A DNA stretch of 64,000 nucleotides from Nakaseomyces glabratus (GCF_010111755.1 NC_088962.1:124001-188000); one strand, 5' to 3'. Shown: positions 45,675 to 56,340, counted from the stretch's first letter. Notes: a model not told the origin generated them from the sequence alone. Numbers and translations are program-made.

Positions 45675-47492
45675 TTACCTTTTGTTCAAGAAGTCACTAG
45701 TATAGTAGTCCATGTATTTTGGTGCGCTGAACAATTTGTCCACGCTAATTGTTTTCGGTAATGGTTGTCCAAATTGACTGAGTTTACTGGAGTTATTCAG
45801 TATTAGTGAGTTCTTGTGTATTGGGTTGTTTGTAGCGATACCGGGGTGTCCATTATCTCGTTGGGAAACAGATTGTGCCCCTTTTGTTCCGACTCGTGGT
45901 TCGTTTATTCCCAGGATGGACAGTAAGAGTGGATCATCAAACACTGTGAGGTTACGATTGTCGTCTATTTCACAATTCAGCATGTAAAAATGGCGGTAAT
46001 CTTCAAAAATATCATTTTTTATGGTTAATGGTAGTGTATTATTGTAACTCAAAGTTTTTATTAATGCGTTGAGCTTGATGAAGTTTTTCTCTGATTTCTC
46101 AAATTGGTACAGTAGTACCCAAAATTGGGATGAATTTTTGACCAAAGGAAGGCGGGCATATTGTGTGAAGTATTTTCTGGTCTGAATTTTATTTTTCAAG
46201 ACCAGCCATGTGAGTTTTATGAGTGCTACGATTAGAACACTAACATTTCCATCATTTAGTATTCTCGTTAGGGTATCAGTTTTTCTATAACTGTTCTGTA
46301 AATAGGCAGATAATTTCGTTTCCAGAAATTTTGCGTACAGATTTTGTTTTTGTAATATTTCCTTACTGTCATCACCCCACTTATTCCCATAGTTATGGCG
46401 CTTAATCATATTCAACAGTTTCCAGATCAGAGAATGGTCAGATGGATAGTCTTTGATTAAACTTTCTAGTGTATCACAGTAGCTTTCATAAAAAATATCT
46501 GGGGAGTCTCGGTATCTTTCACTCATGTATGATAGGTTTAAATTTCGTATTTCTGTCGCAGACGAAGGTAATAGCCTGATAGCTTTCTGAAAACTAGATA
46601 AAACTCTTGTTGATGGATACTTCTGATTCATTTGCCATGATATATATGCCAACCAAAAAAACTCCTCTTTCGCACAAGGAATCAAGCATCTTCTATAGGT
46701 AGTTTCGATAATTTTGATATCGATGTCTTGTTCTTTTATGTAACTGAGGTATTGTTTCCAATTCTTTGCTTCCACTTGCGAGACACCGTTGACACTAAAA
46801 AAGGCGTGTTTGATTTGAGATTCGAATCTCCATATACTATTTACAAGAGTCTGTGTTTTTTGTAATTCTTTAGTAATATCTTCCTTTGTGAGTTTCTTTG
46901 AACCTTCTGAGGAATTGAAGGCCATGTATGCCTTGAAGTATTTAGCATATTGATGAAGTGGTATCTTCAGAAGTTCATGATAAATTGACATCACCGCTTC
47001 CCAATCTTCCTGAGTAGTCTCAAACTGAATGTATTTGTCCCAAAATTGGTGGGAAAGAAAATTGTAGCCAATATTATCTTTGGCAGTCTGATATTTTGAT
47101 CTCCTCTCGTCCACCGATCCTGTTTTATTTGCCTCGAGGACACTAAGATAATCGCACCACAACTCCACAGAGTCAGGGAAAGCCTTCACAGCAGTTTCTA
47201 AAACCTTTATTGAATCTTCCAATCCGTATAGCTGGTACTTTACTGCTGTGTATTTTTTCCATACCAAACCCAGATACGGATATGTATCTAGTATTAGTTC
47301 AAATATCTTGCAAATATTAGCCTTGATATTTTCATTGGGATCATTGTACTTGACTACAATTTTTTCAACAACACCAATCAAATTGATAATACTCTCTTGG
47401 GATTCCCAGTCTAAATTGTTATATGTTTGTACCAGTATGGGGTTATCCCGAAGGAACGAGCCATCAAATCCAAGAACAGCATTTGTGGACAT
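45675..47492 (-). CDS. PRP39: U1 snRNP protein Prp39
   Basis: U1 snRNP component that, with Prp42, helps commit pre-mRNA to splicing at the 5' splice site. It has 605 residues (629 in S. cerevisiae). It is helical throughout, with half-a-TPR (HAT) repeats recognisable as W-rich blocks: YPYLGLVWKKYTAVKYQ (about 73), VELWCDYLSVLE (about 108), HQFWDKYIQFE (about 152), EEFFWLAYISWQ (about 276) and HSLIWKLLNMIKRH (about 350). The C-terminal 100 residues are less conserved. It is divergent from PRM6. PRP39-PRM6-GSF2-RSE1-AIM32 has exactly the S. cerevisiae chromosome XIII order, inverted. Confidence 0.93.
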   Translation of the reverse strand: MSTNAVLGFDGSFLRDNPILVQTYNNLDWESQESIINLIGVVEKIVVKYNDPNENIKANICKIFELILDTYPYLGLVWKKYTAVKYQLYGLEDSIKVLETAVKAFPDSVELWCDYLSVLEANKTGSVDERRSKYQTAKDNIGYNFLSHQFWDKYIQFETTQEDWEAVMSIYHELLKIPLHQYAKYFKAYMAFNSSEGSKKLTKEDITKELQKTQTLVNSIWRFESQIKHAFFSVNGVSQVEAKNWKQYLSYIKEQDIDIKIIETTYRRCLIPCAKEEFFWLAYISWQMNQKYPSTRVLSSFQKAIRLLPSSATEIRNLNLSYMSERYRDSPDIFYESYCDTLESLIKDYPSDHSLIWKLLNMIKRHNYGNKWGDDSKEILQKQNLYAKFLETKLSAYLQNSYRKTDTLTRILNDGNVSVLIVALIKLTWLVLKNKIQTRKYFTQYARLPLVKNSSQFWVLLYQFEKSEKNFIKLNALIKTLSYNNTLPLTIKNDIFEDYRHFYMLNCEIDDNRNLTVFDDPLLLSILGINEPRVGTKGAQSVSQRDNGHPGIATNNPIHKNSLILNNSSKLSQFGQPLPKTISVDKLFSAPKYMDYYTSDFLNKR

Positions 47493-47936
47493 CTCTCAAT
47501 TCAGCTTCTTTCAATGTTTGCAATCACAGTTCCAGAGTTAATCAGAGCACGCCAGGCATCCAGAGTATGTTAATTCTTGATTACATTTTAGAAATATTTA
47601 AGTCATCGGCATCGGATTTTCGACTTCTTCGGTTTCTGACATTTTTTAGCTCATCGCCATCCAGACTTGAAACATACAGCGATATTTAAATATTCGACAA
47701 AATCCAATATTTGAAACTTAGGTTCTTTACGTTACGAATCTATTGAATGTTATCCACTGTAAAGAAAACGTTTCAAGTTCAAAACTATAGTTAGAGCTAA
47801 CATCAAGAAGATCAAATGAGTTCATACATATATATAAATATGCATTCCGAGGAATTGTAGTGATAGTGTCAGAACCTTGTAGACATTCATCATGGTGAAC
47901 TGTAAAAAGAAGATTGCAGTTTATTACTTTTGAGTA
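47493..47936. promoter_or_regulatory. Divergent promoter PRP39-PRM6 with pheromone-response-like elements
   Basis: 444 bp. One exact TGAAACA (47668-47674) and two one-base variants, TGAAACT (47712-47718) and TGAAACG (minus strand, 47769-47775), lie within 110 bp, about 160-270 bp before the PRM6 ATG. These match the Ste12 pheromone-response element. A TA-rich box lies at 47828-47838. Confidence 0.5.
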
Positions 47937-48908
47937 ATGGATGGCGTAACTACTTATGAAAGCTACCATGAGCTCTGTTTTAGTGATATTGATGTTCAAT
48001 TGTTCTATAAAAGGGATTATTATACAATAGTGAAGTATATATGCTTACTCTATGGTCAATCAGTACTGAAATTTATGGTTTTGATATCAGATATGTACAG
48101 TTGTGTGAAACTATTGGCGTTTAACACTTGGTCAAATAACATTATTCAGCCTTGTATTCCTTTTAAAATCACTAAATGGCTATTCAGTGCATGTATCCTG
48201 CTATCAATTGTATTCATTTCCATTGAAATCGTCCTTGGTATGAGAATATTAATGAACACAAGGAGAAGAGATGTCATCTCACAGATGTATTTGAATAACT
48301 TTTCTCGAATAACTACATCACTGGTTGCTTATAAGAAATTCTGCATATACGATCACATTGAGCCTTCTAATATGTGGGAAAAACTTGGAGTATGGGCCTA
48401 TTTCGAACTTAAAGGTGCTCCAAAACTTATAGCTGCGGATTCTTCTAGACAACTTATTAATGGGCTAACTTTATGGTCCATACTGATCTCGAAAAGCGGC
48501 AAAATAAAAAATGATTCTTTGAATTTGGGTGGTATATTCCATAGAATAAAGTTGATTGCAGTACAAAATCATGAGGAAGCTGTGTTCTTATCTTTTATGA
48601 CCTTTTCATTCATTGTTTGGAGTTTGTTTATTTTTAAATTTTGTATGTTAATGGTGGCGGCAATAGTGATTACACATAAACTTGGAAATACTAGCTTCAC
48701 TGAATCTAAACAAACATTAAGACGATATGCTCATTTTGCAATTAGGAGAAATATTAACGATATGATTATTAAAAAGTTAGAAAATAGCTTATCAGATTGT
48801 GAAAGTGAGTGGAGTGATGGCACCTTTCTGATTAGTGAACGCAACGAAGCTCAATCGAAACTATTATCCTCGATATATACACCATGTGAAGCATACATGC
48901 CCCGATAA
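47937..48908 (+). CDS. PRM6: Low-affinity potassium transport protein of the Kch1/Prm6 family
   Basis: Family proteins mediate K+ influx needed for Ca2+ signalling during the pheromone response, at the plasma membrane. It has 323 residues (S. cerevisiae Prm6 about 352, Kch1 497). Conserved blocks are visible: TTYESYHELCFSDIDVQLFYKR (residues 5-26), KLLAFNTWSNNIIQPCIPF (58-76), LTLWS near 180, and NHEEAVFLSFM near 213-223. Predicted membrane segments are at about 31-52, 80-103 and 216-246. Position between PRP39 and GSF2 matches PRM6 (YML047C) rather than KCH1. Pheromone-response-like elements upstream fit the family's regulation. Confidence 0.88.
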   Translation: MDGVTTYESYHELCFSDIDVQLFYKRDYYTIVKYICLLYGQSVLKFMVLISDMYSCVKLLAFNTWSNNIIQPCIPFKITKWLFSACILLSIVFISIEIVLGMRILMNTRRRDVISQMYLNNFSRITTSLVAYKKFCIYDHIEPSNMWEKLGVWAYFELKGAPKLIAADSSRQLINGLTLWSILISKSGKIKNDSLNLGGIFHRIKLIAVQNHEEAVFLSFMTFSFIVWSLFIFKFCMLMVAAIVITHKLGNTSFTESKQTLRRYAHFAIRRNINDMIIKKLENSLSDCESEWSDGTFLISERNEAQSKLLSSIYTPCEAYMPR

Positions 48909-49278
48909 CACCATCAAACTATGTAGCATTCATATAAGCCTGATTCAAGAATAGATGGCATTTTGTTTGAAATGATAGTTAAATAATTCATTGATATATC
49001 ATGATAGTAATAAGTATAATTACATTTGTATAAAAAAATTAAAGAAAAAAGCATGGATAGTCTATGATTGGAATATTACCTTTTCAATGATAGTTAACAA
49101 AACTAGATGTTTGAATAGCGTAAAAGGCTTTGAGCAAAAATAAAAATCAGTAAAAGGGAAATAAAAGATGAGTAATGGTACGGAGAGATACATTACAGCG
49201 AAATGAACCTTTAATGACATGAGATGATCTTGAAAGTAAAATGGAACAAATAAGGTATGTATTGCATAATTTGTTTAT
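48909..49278. other. Intergenic between convergent PRM6 and GSF2
   Basis: 370 bp of AT-rich 3' sequence. Nothing else was recognised. Confidence 0.6.
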
Positions 49279-50430
49279 CTATTTTTCTTTTTTCTTTTCA
49301 GCTTCAGCAGCTTCAGCTTCAGCCTTTTCTTTATCAGCTCTTGCTCTTCTAATCGTGACTAGTTCAAGAAGCTTTTCATTAGGCTCATAAATTCCGAATC
49401 TTCTAAATCTTCTGATCTCCATGTTCATCTTGCCAATGTCGCCGTTGCACTTATCCAAGTTTTCTTTCAGGTTATTTTCCAATTCAACGAAGTACTCCTC
49501 ACTTAAGACAAATCTCTCATTTTCTTTCATCTCTTTGAAAGTCGAACCAGTAAATCTCTCCTTCAATGGGGTTTGGAAACCTTCTCCATCATGCAATTGG
49601 ACACCTGGGCTTGCAATTCTCTTAATAACACCAGCTCTATAAGCACGCACTTGACCACCATACTTCTCAAGCATGTGATTGTAGTAGTTGCCTTGGTAAG
49701 CGTCAAAAGTAGCTCTTCTAGCACCGATCCAGCCAATGGATTTCAACATGTTCTTGAACTTTGGGTTGTGGACATCAAGTTCGTTTCTCAAGTTCCATAG
49801 TCTGTAAGGGTTGAAAGAGATCGGGTTGGCCATACCTGAGTAGAAGAAAGTAATAATAAGAATAATCTTTAGGATGTGGAGCACAAAGAACAACCATTGT
49901 GCATCCACACTGGAGAAGTTAACCTGGATTTCAGCTTCCAGCTTAGCGGCCAATTCATAAAGCTCCATTCTTCTCACAAAGGGCAGCAGCATACGGGACA
50001 ATTGGTTGGTTAGACAGATACCTGGGGTTGGTGAGATGACATCCGGCAAATCTGTGTACAGCCATCCGGCCATCAGGAGAGCGAAAATGGTCACGTATTT
50101 CTTGGAGTATCTCCATTGAGGCACAATCAGCTGGCCTGGCCACAATTGCTCAAACAAAGGTTTGTCGTAGTCCAGATCCTTCACGTACTTCTGATCCGCA
50201 GCATCGTAATCAAACAGCAAGCAGCCACCTTCCGTCAGAAACCCAGGGTGAACAGACTTCTTGAATGCGTAAGGCTTCTTTTCGTGGAATATAGTTGGCC
50301 TCAAGACCATAATTTCATTAAGATTAGAAGTAAAGATCTTCTCAACCCGAGTCTTGATCGTATCCTCTTTGTCGACTTGGAAAGCATAGTCGTGCTCACA
50401 GTCGTCATTCAACCTGACGTAAACCTCCAT
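49279..50430 (-). CDS. GSF2: ER chaperone for hexose transporters, Gsf2
   Basis: ER membrane protein that promotes export of hexose transporters such as Hxt1 to the plasma membrane, so it affects glucose repression. It has 383 residues from the ATG at 50430, which gives the conserved start MEVYVRLNDDCEHDYAFQV; an upstream ATG at 50484 would add 18 poorly matching residues. Hydrophobic segments lie at about 109-130 and 178-205, around the conserved block DLPDVISPTPGICLTNQLSRM. The C-terminal 60 residues are charged and helical and end KKEK, which fits a dilysine ER-retrieval signal. S. cerevisiae Gsf2 has 403 residues. Confidence 0.94.
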   Translation of the reverse strand: MEVYVRLNDDCEHDYAFQVDKEDTIKTRVEKIFTSNLNEIMVLRPTIFHEKKPYAFKKSVHPGFLTEGGCLLFDYDAADQKYVKDLDYDKPLFEQLWPGQLIVPQWRYSKKYVTIFALLMAGWLYTDLPDVISPTPGICLTNQLSRMLLPFVRRMELYELAAKLEAEIQVNFSSVDAQWLFFVLHILKIILIITFFYSGMANPISFNPYRLWNLRNELDVHNPKFKNMLKSIGWIGARRATFDAYQGNYYNHMLEKYGGQVRAYRAGVIKRIASPGVQLHDGEGFQTPLKERFTGSTFKEMKENERFVLSEEYFVELENNLKENLDKCNGDIGKMNMEIRRFRRFGIYEPNEKLLELVTIRRARADKEKAEAEAAEAEKKKEK

Positions 50431-50891
50431 TATAAGTTTTTTTCCTGTTCTTATCCTTGTTCCTCGGCAAAGTAGGGGAATCAAAGCTACACTACCGCAA
50501 AACTACTAGTATTTATACGTCTTTATACTTTTATTTTTGCCTCCCAGTTGGCAACCCAATTTGTCACTCTCATGTCTTTGAGCAGTGCGTTTTTCTTTTT
50601 GTCACTGGAAGGCTATTAGTTAGCAAAGGTTCCACGGAAATCATTAAGGAATTCGCCAGTTATCAAATGAAAAAAAAAGTGGGGCAGGTCCCTTTTCTTC
50701 AAAACCTCTGCCTTCGCCTCCCTCCCCCCATTGTGTAATCCCTGCGATTTCGCCTTCTTTTGAAAAAAAATATGATTTCTAATGACAAATTACCAATTCC
50801 TTTGCGATGAGCATATTTTATTTGTAATGATATTAGTAATTGTTCTTTAGACGCCCTTTTTTTTTTATAGATAAGCAATAGGGTGTTGGCG
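50431..50891. other. Divergent promoter GSF2-RSE1
   Basis: 461 bp with pyrimidine-rich stretches (for example 50700-50730) and poly-A/T runs at about 50669-50677, 50762-50769 and 50858-50866. No defined site was recognised. Confidence 0.5.
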
Positions 50892-53800
50892 ATGGAACTG
50901 TACCATCTGACATTGCAACGGCAGAGCAATTATGTGCACTCTGTCAAGGGTTCGTTTCTTGGGCGAGACAGCAATGAGCTTGTTGTAGCTACACAGACTC
51001 ATATAGAGTTGTATGACTTCGCTGGGAAAGTCAGACGGAAGGTGGGCAATGACATTGTTCTTTTCACGTCTCTGTTGGCGCTGGATACCATATGGGACGA
51101 GGATGGGCTCGCGCACCTTGTTATGCTGGGCCAGAATGGTAACCTTGTAGTCGCCAAGTTCGCTCTTTCTGGTGACAGGTTACAACTGGACAGTGAGTTT
51201 CTATACAGGTTTGATAACTCAGTGGAGAAGACCTGGCTCCCGAAAGTAGTCGCGAATAAGAGCTCCATTTTGGTAACTTGGGGTTTGACCCAGAAAATAG
51301 TTGTGCCCGTGAGCTGGAGTCAGGAACCAAGGTTCCGCTCGCCTATCTTCTTCTCTAATGCAGAACACTCAGTGGTACTAGAGCTATGTTCGTTGACTTC
51401 GTTCGAGGACCACTATGTCTCTTTAGAATTGGATACCCGGTTGAAAGTGTACAAGCTGAACTTCCTGTTCTTCGATCGCAATCTGCAGTCTTTGCTTCTT
51501 ACAAATTCATACAACCTGAAATCAAACGAAGTCGATGACCGTCCAAATTTCATCACCGATATACCTGACCTAGCGGTCTATGGAGTCTCAACAGCAATAA
51601 ATAAGTCTACATCGAAGAAGAATCCCTTTGTACTGATTGGATTCAATAAGCACATTTTGATCAAAGACATGATGGGGATCTATAGCTTAAAATGCGAGTT
51701 TCCTGCTGATATTATGGAGTCATTACCGATGGATAAGAAGCTGCTGATAGTGGCGTCAGATCTACAAATTTTGAAGAATAATGTGGGATTTCTGTTATTG
51801 CTGCAGACAAATACCGGTCATTTATTTAAAGTGATTATATTCCCAAATGAAGAGGATAGAAATAGACCCATTGCAAAGCTTGGATATTTTGACAAAGTGA
51901 AACACATTTCAAACAGCTCTAAATTGCACATATTCAATAACGGTTCGATGTACATAAATTCCCAATTCAATTATGACCATGTTTACTTGAATTTTGAGAG
52001 TATTGGCGATAATGATGAAAATTACGATAAAATTGATAACGAAAATGAAAATATATCTGTTATTTCAAAACATACCAATATAAATCCAATAGCTTTAAAT
52101 TTGTGCCTGATGGAAAATATGCCGTTAACATTCATGCATTTCCAAGGTGGAAATCGAACGACAGATAGTGAAAAAGTGAACATCATAAGAAACGCCATTC
52201 CTTTGAAAGAGTATGTTTCCTCGCCACTGCCCCAAGGTGTCTCCAACATTTTCACAATTAAAACACAGTATCAATCTTACCACTCATTTATTTTCCTCAC
52301 CATGATTAACTTCACCACTGTTATTCTGAAAATAGCTGACGATTCTATCGAGCAATATATTCCAGCGTCGGACACTTTTAAATTGAAAGATGATATGACC
52401 ATCCATGTCGCCACTATGGGGGATAATTCCATCATACAAGTATGTAAAGATGAATTCAGACAGATTCTACTAGACTCCAAAGATGAGGAAAACTTCAAAA
52501 TGAATTTAAAGTGGTATCCACCTGCTGGTGTATCCATCCTTTCTGCCGTCTCTAATTTCTCACAGTTGATCTTAGCTTTGTCAAACAATGAGATTGTTTA
52601 TTTACAATTAGAAAATAATACGCTGATAGAGTATAAGAATAGACCTGAATTACCGGATGTAATCACATCATTGGCACTACTGAATGATAACACCAAGAAG
52701 AGCGAGATTCTGGCTGTCGGAACTTCAGACAATATGGTTAATGTTTTATCTTTGGAAATTGTTGACGAAGCTATCTCGTTTGAAACTGTTGTATTTCAGG
52801 CATTGGATGCTATACCGTCATCACTTTTGATTCTTAACCAAGGTCACAAGCTAGTCAATCTTCATATAGGTGTGGAAGATGGGTCATATCTAGTTAATAG
52901 GTTAGACTTGCGGAATATGTCTATAAATAACATTTTAAGAAAGCAACTTGGAACCAGATCGATTAAGGCCTTAAATCACATTGGTGTTGACCTGCGCAAT
53001 GATACTTTACAATATGATGATGATGAAAGTGGCAATTCTAAGGAAAATACTTTGAAAAACCGTGGTGAAAAGACATCTGTTGTGGTTATTCATGGCAATA
53101 GAACGTGGGCAAATTATTCATCACATTCTAATATGTATATAAGGCCACTATATCTAAAGGATAGTCGAAGATTGATTACAACAAAGGAGTTCTCTTCTGC
53201 TAGCATAGATTCTGGTGGCAGCTGTTGTTCTCTTAGTGCATCTGGATCTCTTTTAATTGGTGGATTTGATTTCTTACCATGGGTTGGTAATTGGTTTAGC
53301 AAAGATGCGGTAGCAATACAATTATCTGATGATTCCTCAACAGCTGTCTCTGGCGGTGATTCAACTGATGGTAGTGATGATGACGAGGATTATGATGAAG
53401 AAAAATTAGAGGAATTTGATATTCACTGTAGGAAATTTTTGAATTTTAATGATCAAGGGAAAAGCACGGTATTGGTTTTTGAAAATACAATTGACGATAA
53501 GGCAGAGAGTACTCTTTGTATAATCAACAAGAAAGATATTTCTCCAATGACTATATCTGATGATGGTAAGTCTGTCTTCCGCAAATCATTACCTTTTAAG
53601 ACTAGAGACGTAGCCTTGAGTAAGCTAGGTACAAAAAAATGGTATCTGTTTGTTTTGTCGACTTCGAGTACAATTTTCACATACGGAATAAAAACCTCGA
53701 CTGATGGCACGGTGGATCTGAAAATGGAGCTAATTCATGAAACTCATTTTGATAATGAAGTGTTTTGTATAAAAGTGTTCAGAGATATGTTGATTGTACC

Positions 53801-54782
53801 ACAATACAATAGACTATTGTTTTGTGAGGTGGGTAAAACAAAGCTACTCAACAAGATGATTGGTCCTGCTGTTGACTATGTTGAGAAAATTACTGTGTTG
53901 GATTGTTGGGCTGATGATAGAATCGCAATTGGAGACTTTAGAAATTCTGTTAGCCTCTTACAGTTTTCATCCAGTCATGAAGTGAATGTAATAGCAAACG
54001 ATATTTGTACTCGAGATGTAACCGCCATCAAGTTCTTGGATCGTTCGACTATTATTGGTGGTGATAAATTCGGTAGTGTTTGGGTTTTAAGATTATCAAT
54101 ACAAGATGAGAAGATTCTTCAAAGTTGTGACAATAACAAAGTTGAACTACAACAGCATTTGCTAAGAGAAAAAGGCACATTAAGAGAGAAAGCGCCAAAT
54201 ATCTTAAATACATACTTCAAGCTTGATTTGGTTAACCAGTTTTTTATCAATGACATTGTGACGGGTTTTTCTGTAGAGGAAATCACACAGGCGAGTGATA
54301 GACCTATCATATTTTATTATGGGATCCAAGGCACGATTGGTTGTTTACTACCGTTACTTGTGAAATCAGAAATTTCTAAACTGAGAAGTATTGAACAAAT
54401 GATGAAGTCCGCTGATGAGACTTGGTTCTTAAAGAATGAACTGCTTAATGAAAAAATAGGCATCGAGCTAGAAGATAAGGAAAATCATGAGTATGATTTG
54501 GCTGTGCATTCAGTAATTGACCATGAAGTTGGCCGGACAGCAGGCAACTGGGCTTCGAGTTCCGGATTTATAGAAGGGAAATTCACAACTTTGGATTGTG
54601 ATCACACTGCTTACAGAAGTTACTATGCACCGGTAAAAAATGTGATAGATGGTGATATATGTGAGACTTACTTAAACTTGACTGACGACCTTAAGGCATA
54701 CCTCACCAAACATGCATCCCCTGATAATGATTTGACTACCATTGTACAAACCCTAATGAAGGTGAGGAATAACTTCATCTAG
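50892..54782 (+). CDS. RSE1: U2 snRNP SF3b subunit Rse1
   Basis: Beta-propeller scaffold of the SF3b part of the U2 snRNP, needed for prespliceosome assembly (homologue of human SF3B3). It has 1296 residues (1361 in S. cerevisiae). The start is the ATG at 50892 (MELYHLTLQRQSNYVHSV); the frame runs three codons further only from GTG. It shows the three-propeller CPSF-A/DDB1-type architecture. The acidic insert SDDDEDYDEEKLEEF lies near residue 835. The conserved C-terminal part has WADDRIAIGDFRNSVSLLQ (about 1010), FLDRSTIIGGDKFGSVWVLR (about 1045) and a CETYLNLTDDLKAYL tail. The first 600 bp are richer in GC than the rest. Confidence 0.93.
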   Translation: MELYHLTLQRQSNYVHSVKGSFLGRDSNELVVATQTHIELYDFAGKVRRKVGNDIVLFTSLLALDTIWDEDGLAHLVMLGQNGNLVVAKFALSGDRLQLDSEFLYRFDNSVEKTWLPKVVANKSSILVTWGLTQKIVVPVSWSQEPRFRSPIFFSNAEHSVVLELCSLTSFEDHYVSLELDTRLKVYKLNFLFFDRNLQSLLLTNSYNLKSNEVDDRPNFITDIPDLAVYGVSTAINKSTSKKNPFVLIGFNKHILIKDMMGIYSLKCEFPADIMESLPMDKKLLIVASDLQILKNNVGFLLLLQTNTGHLFKVIIFPNEEDRNRPIAKLGYFDKVKHISNSSKLHIFNNGSMYINSQFNYDHVYLNFESIGDNDENYDKIDNENENISVISKHTNINPIALNLCLMENMPLTFMHFQGGNRTTDSEKVNIIRNAIPLKEYVSSPLPQGVSNIFTIKTQYQSYHSFIFLTMINFTTVILKIADDSIEQYIPASDTFKLKDDMTIHVATMGDNSIIQVCKDEFRQILLDSKDEENFKMNLKWYPPAGVSILSAVSNFSQLILALSNNEIVYLQLENNTLIEYKNRPELPDVITSLALLNDNTKKSEILAVGTSDNMVNVLSLEIVDEAISFETVVFQALDAIPSSLLILNQGHKLVNLHIGVEDGSYLVNRLDLRNMSINNILRKQLGTRSIKALNHIGVDLRNDTLQYDDDESGNSKENTLKNRGEKTSVVVIHGNRTWANYSSHSNMYIRPLYLKDSRRLITTKEFSSASIDSGGSCCSLSASGSLLIGGFDFLPWVGNWFSKDAVAIQLSDDSSTAVSGGDSTDGSDDDEDYDEEKLEEFDIHCRKFLNFNDQGKSTVLVFENTIDDKAESTLCIINKKDISPMTISDDGKSVFRKSLPFKTRDVALSKLGTKKWYLFVLSTSSTIFTYGIKTSTDGTVDLKMELIHETHFDNEVFCIKVFRDMLIVPQYNRLLFCEVGKTKLLNKMIGPAVDYVEKITVLDCWADDRIAIGDFRNSVSLLQFSSSHEVNVIANDICTRDVTAIKFLDRSTIIGGDKFGSVWVLRLSIQDEKILQSCDNNKVELQQHLLREKGTLREKAPNILNTYFKLDLVNQFFINDIVTGFSVEEITQASDRPIIFYYGIQGTIGCLLPLLVKSEISKLRSIEQMMKSADETWFLKNELLNEKIGIELEDKENHEYDLAVHSVIDHEVGRTAGNWASSSGFIEGKFTTLDCDHTAYRSYYAPVKNVIDGDICETYLNLTDDLKAYLTKHASPDNDLTTIVQTLMKVRNNFI

Positions 54783-54899
54783 ATTGGAATATTCATTGAA
54801 CTAAATAATTAAATAAAAGGTTTTATAGAGCATTAATTCGAATTTCATAATGAAAGATGGAATATTGACTTGGTATTTATGTGCTCATGTGCTCATTTA

Positions 54900-55841
54900 T
54901 CAAAGCGAAAGTCCGCCTCGGAAGTTATTTTCAATTATTACTCCTTCATTTACACTTTGAACTATTTCACTGACATTAAATGGTGTAACTTTTCCAAACC
55001 ATAATGAATCCACCTTTTTTCTTCCATTTTGATTTTCAATTGGTTTATAAATAAGAATATTACCCGCAAACTTGTGTCCCCCAATATGGGATATTATTCC
55101 AGTATTATTTACAAGCGGTTTAGAGTTTGCAGTATTTACAGAGTGTAGTATTTCAGGTCCCATTATGCCACATCTCATGTCTCTTTTTTCATGCCCACAT
55201 ACAAATAACCAAGCGTCATTTTTTAGCTCCCTATAATATATTGAGTCGTCTAATGATAATGTTATCTGGTTATTATTCGAGACAGTTGTCGCAGCGGCTT
55301 TCCCACTGAGATAATCACTAAAGCTTAATTTGGGTGCTACAGCATGTCCAGAATTAATATATTGAGAGAATTTCTCTATATCTGGTTTCTTTACTCTGTA
55401 ATACCTCATGTCCGGCATGACTAAAAAGTCGTAAAACTCTAATGAAGTTGGAGCAAATGACTCTAATGAAGAGGTTATGCTGATTGCATTAAATAGGACC
55501 CCTGGACCAAAGTTAAGTTTTGAAATAATATCGTATGGATGCGTTGTATTATTCTCGATTCTGGACTCCCATATATTTTTCCAAACTCCGGGTTTCTTGG
55601 CCATTCCTCTATTTATATCCGAGATAAGCATGACGTGCTTATCATAGCTGGGAACAGCAGTTTTTAAAGATATACCAGGGTCTATTTTCTCATCATCAAA
55701 ATGCAGTTTCGAGTTGACTTCCTCGCAGTAGCAGTTATGTGCTATAATTTCCTCTCTTAACTCTGGGTGTAACACTTTCCTGTATCTAGCATTATAATAT
55801 CGTTTTGTAAGCGGTAGCAATACCCTATTGCCAATTACCAT
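54900..55841 (-). CDS. AIM32: Aim32, mitochondrial thioredoxin-like ferredoxin
   Basis: Fe-S thioredoxin-like protein of mitochondria (matrix and intermembrane space) linked to redox quality control of import components. It has 313 residues (311 in S. cerevisiae). The basic, acid-poor N-terminus (about residues 1-22, several Arg and Lys) suits a mitochondrial presequence. The cluster-binding end has VCGHEKRDMRCGIMGPE, with two cysteines eight residues apart, followed by SHIGGHKFAGNILIY with two conserved histidines. It lies next to RSE1 and SUR7 as in S. cerevisiae, but without GAL80 in between. Confidence 0.93.
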   Translation of the reverse strand: MVIGNRVLLPLTKRYYNARYRKVLHPELREEIIAHNCYCEEVNSKLHFDDEKIDPGISLKTAVPSYDKHVMLISDINRGMAKKPGVWKNIWESRIENNTTHPYDIISKLNFGPGVLFNAISITSSLESFAPTSLEFYDFLVMPDMRYYRVKKPDIEKFSQYINSGHAVAPKLSFSDYLSGKAAATTVSNNNQITLSLDDSIYYRELKNDAWLFVCGHEKRDMRCGIMGPEILHSVNTANSKPLVNNTGIISHIGGHKFAGNILIYKPIENQNGRKKVDSLWFGKVTPFNVSEIVQSVNEGVIIENNFRGGLSL

Positions 55842-56340
55842 CGTTTCCTGAATACGGCAAACCTCGGAATCTGTCTAATGGTATCTTCTATTAGCCAGAG
55901 CATTGATATGATATTTTGGGTGAACCTTTTTTTTCACCCCGCTAAAATTTCATCCACTAAGCAAATAGTGTAAAGTCGATCTATAATCATATTATTTGAC
56001 AATTAAGTATATAACTCAGATACACTCATATCAGTTGTTTTGGTTTGCTATTCGATGATCTCTTGCCTTGATAGTTGAATTAGAAGAAACAGTATATTAA
56101 AAACTAAAACATAAAGAGAGTATTGTTGATATAAATTTTGCGTAATTACCTTTGCTATATAATTTGAATATAATTCGGATTAGTTATTAAGTTAAAATGG
56201 AATGTAAGTCAATATAAGAGAGTTGTGGGTATTAAAAAGGATAGCAGCATGAGTATGTTATCTGGTATGGTCTGTATTTGTTCTTAGTATGCATGTGAGC
56301 AAATAGGTCAATGAATGTTTTTCAGTGAAGAAGTTGAATT
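55842..56340. other. Intergenic between AIM32 start and SUR7 end, GAL80 absent
   Basis: 499 bp. In S. cerevisiae GAL80, a gene of about 1.3 kb, stands exactly here. No coding remnant of it is visible on either strand. The sequence is AT-rich, with a C-containing poly-T stretch near 55927-55940. Confidence 0.7.
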
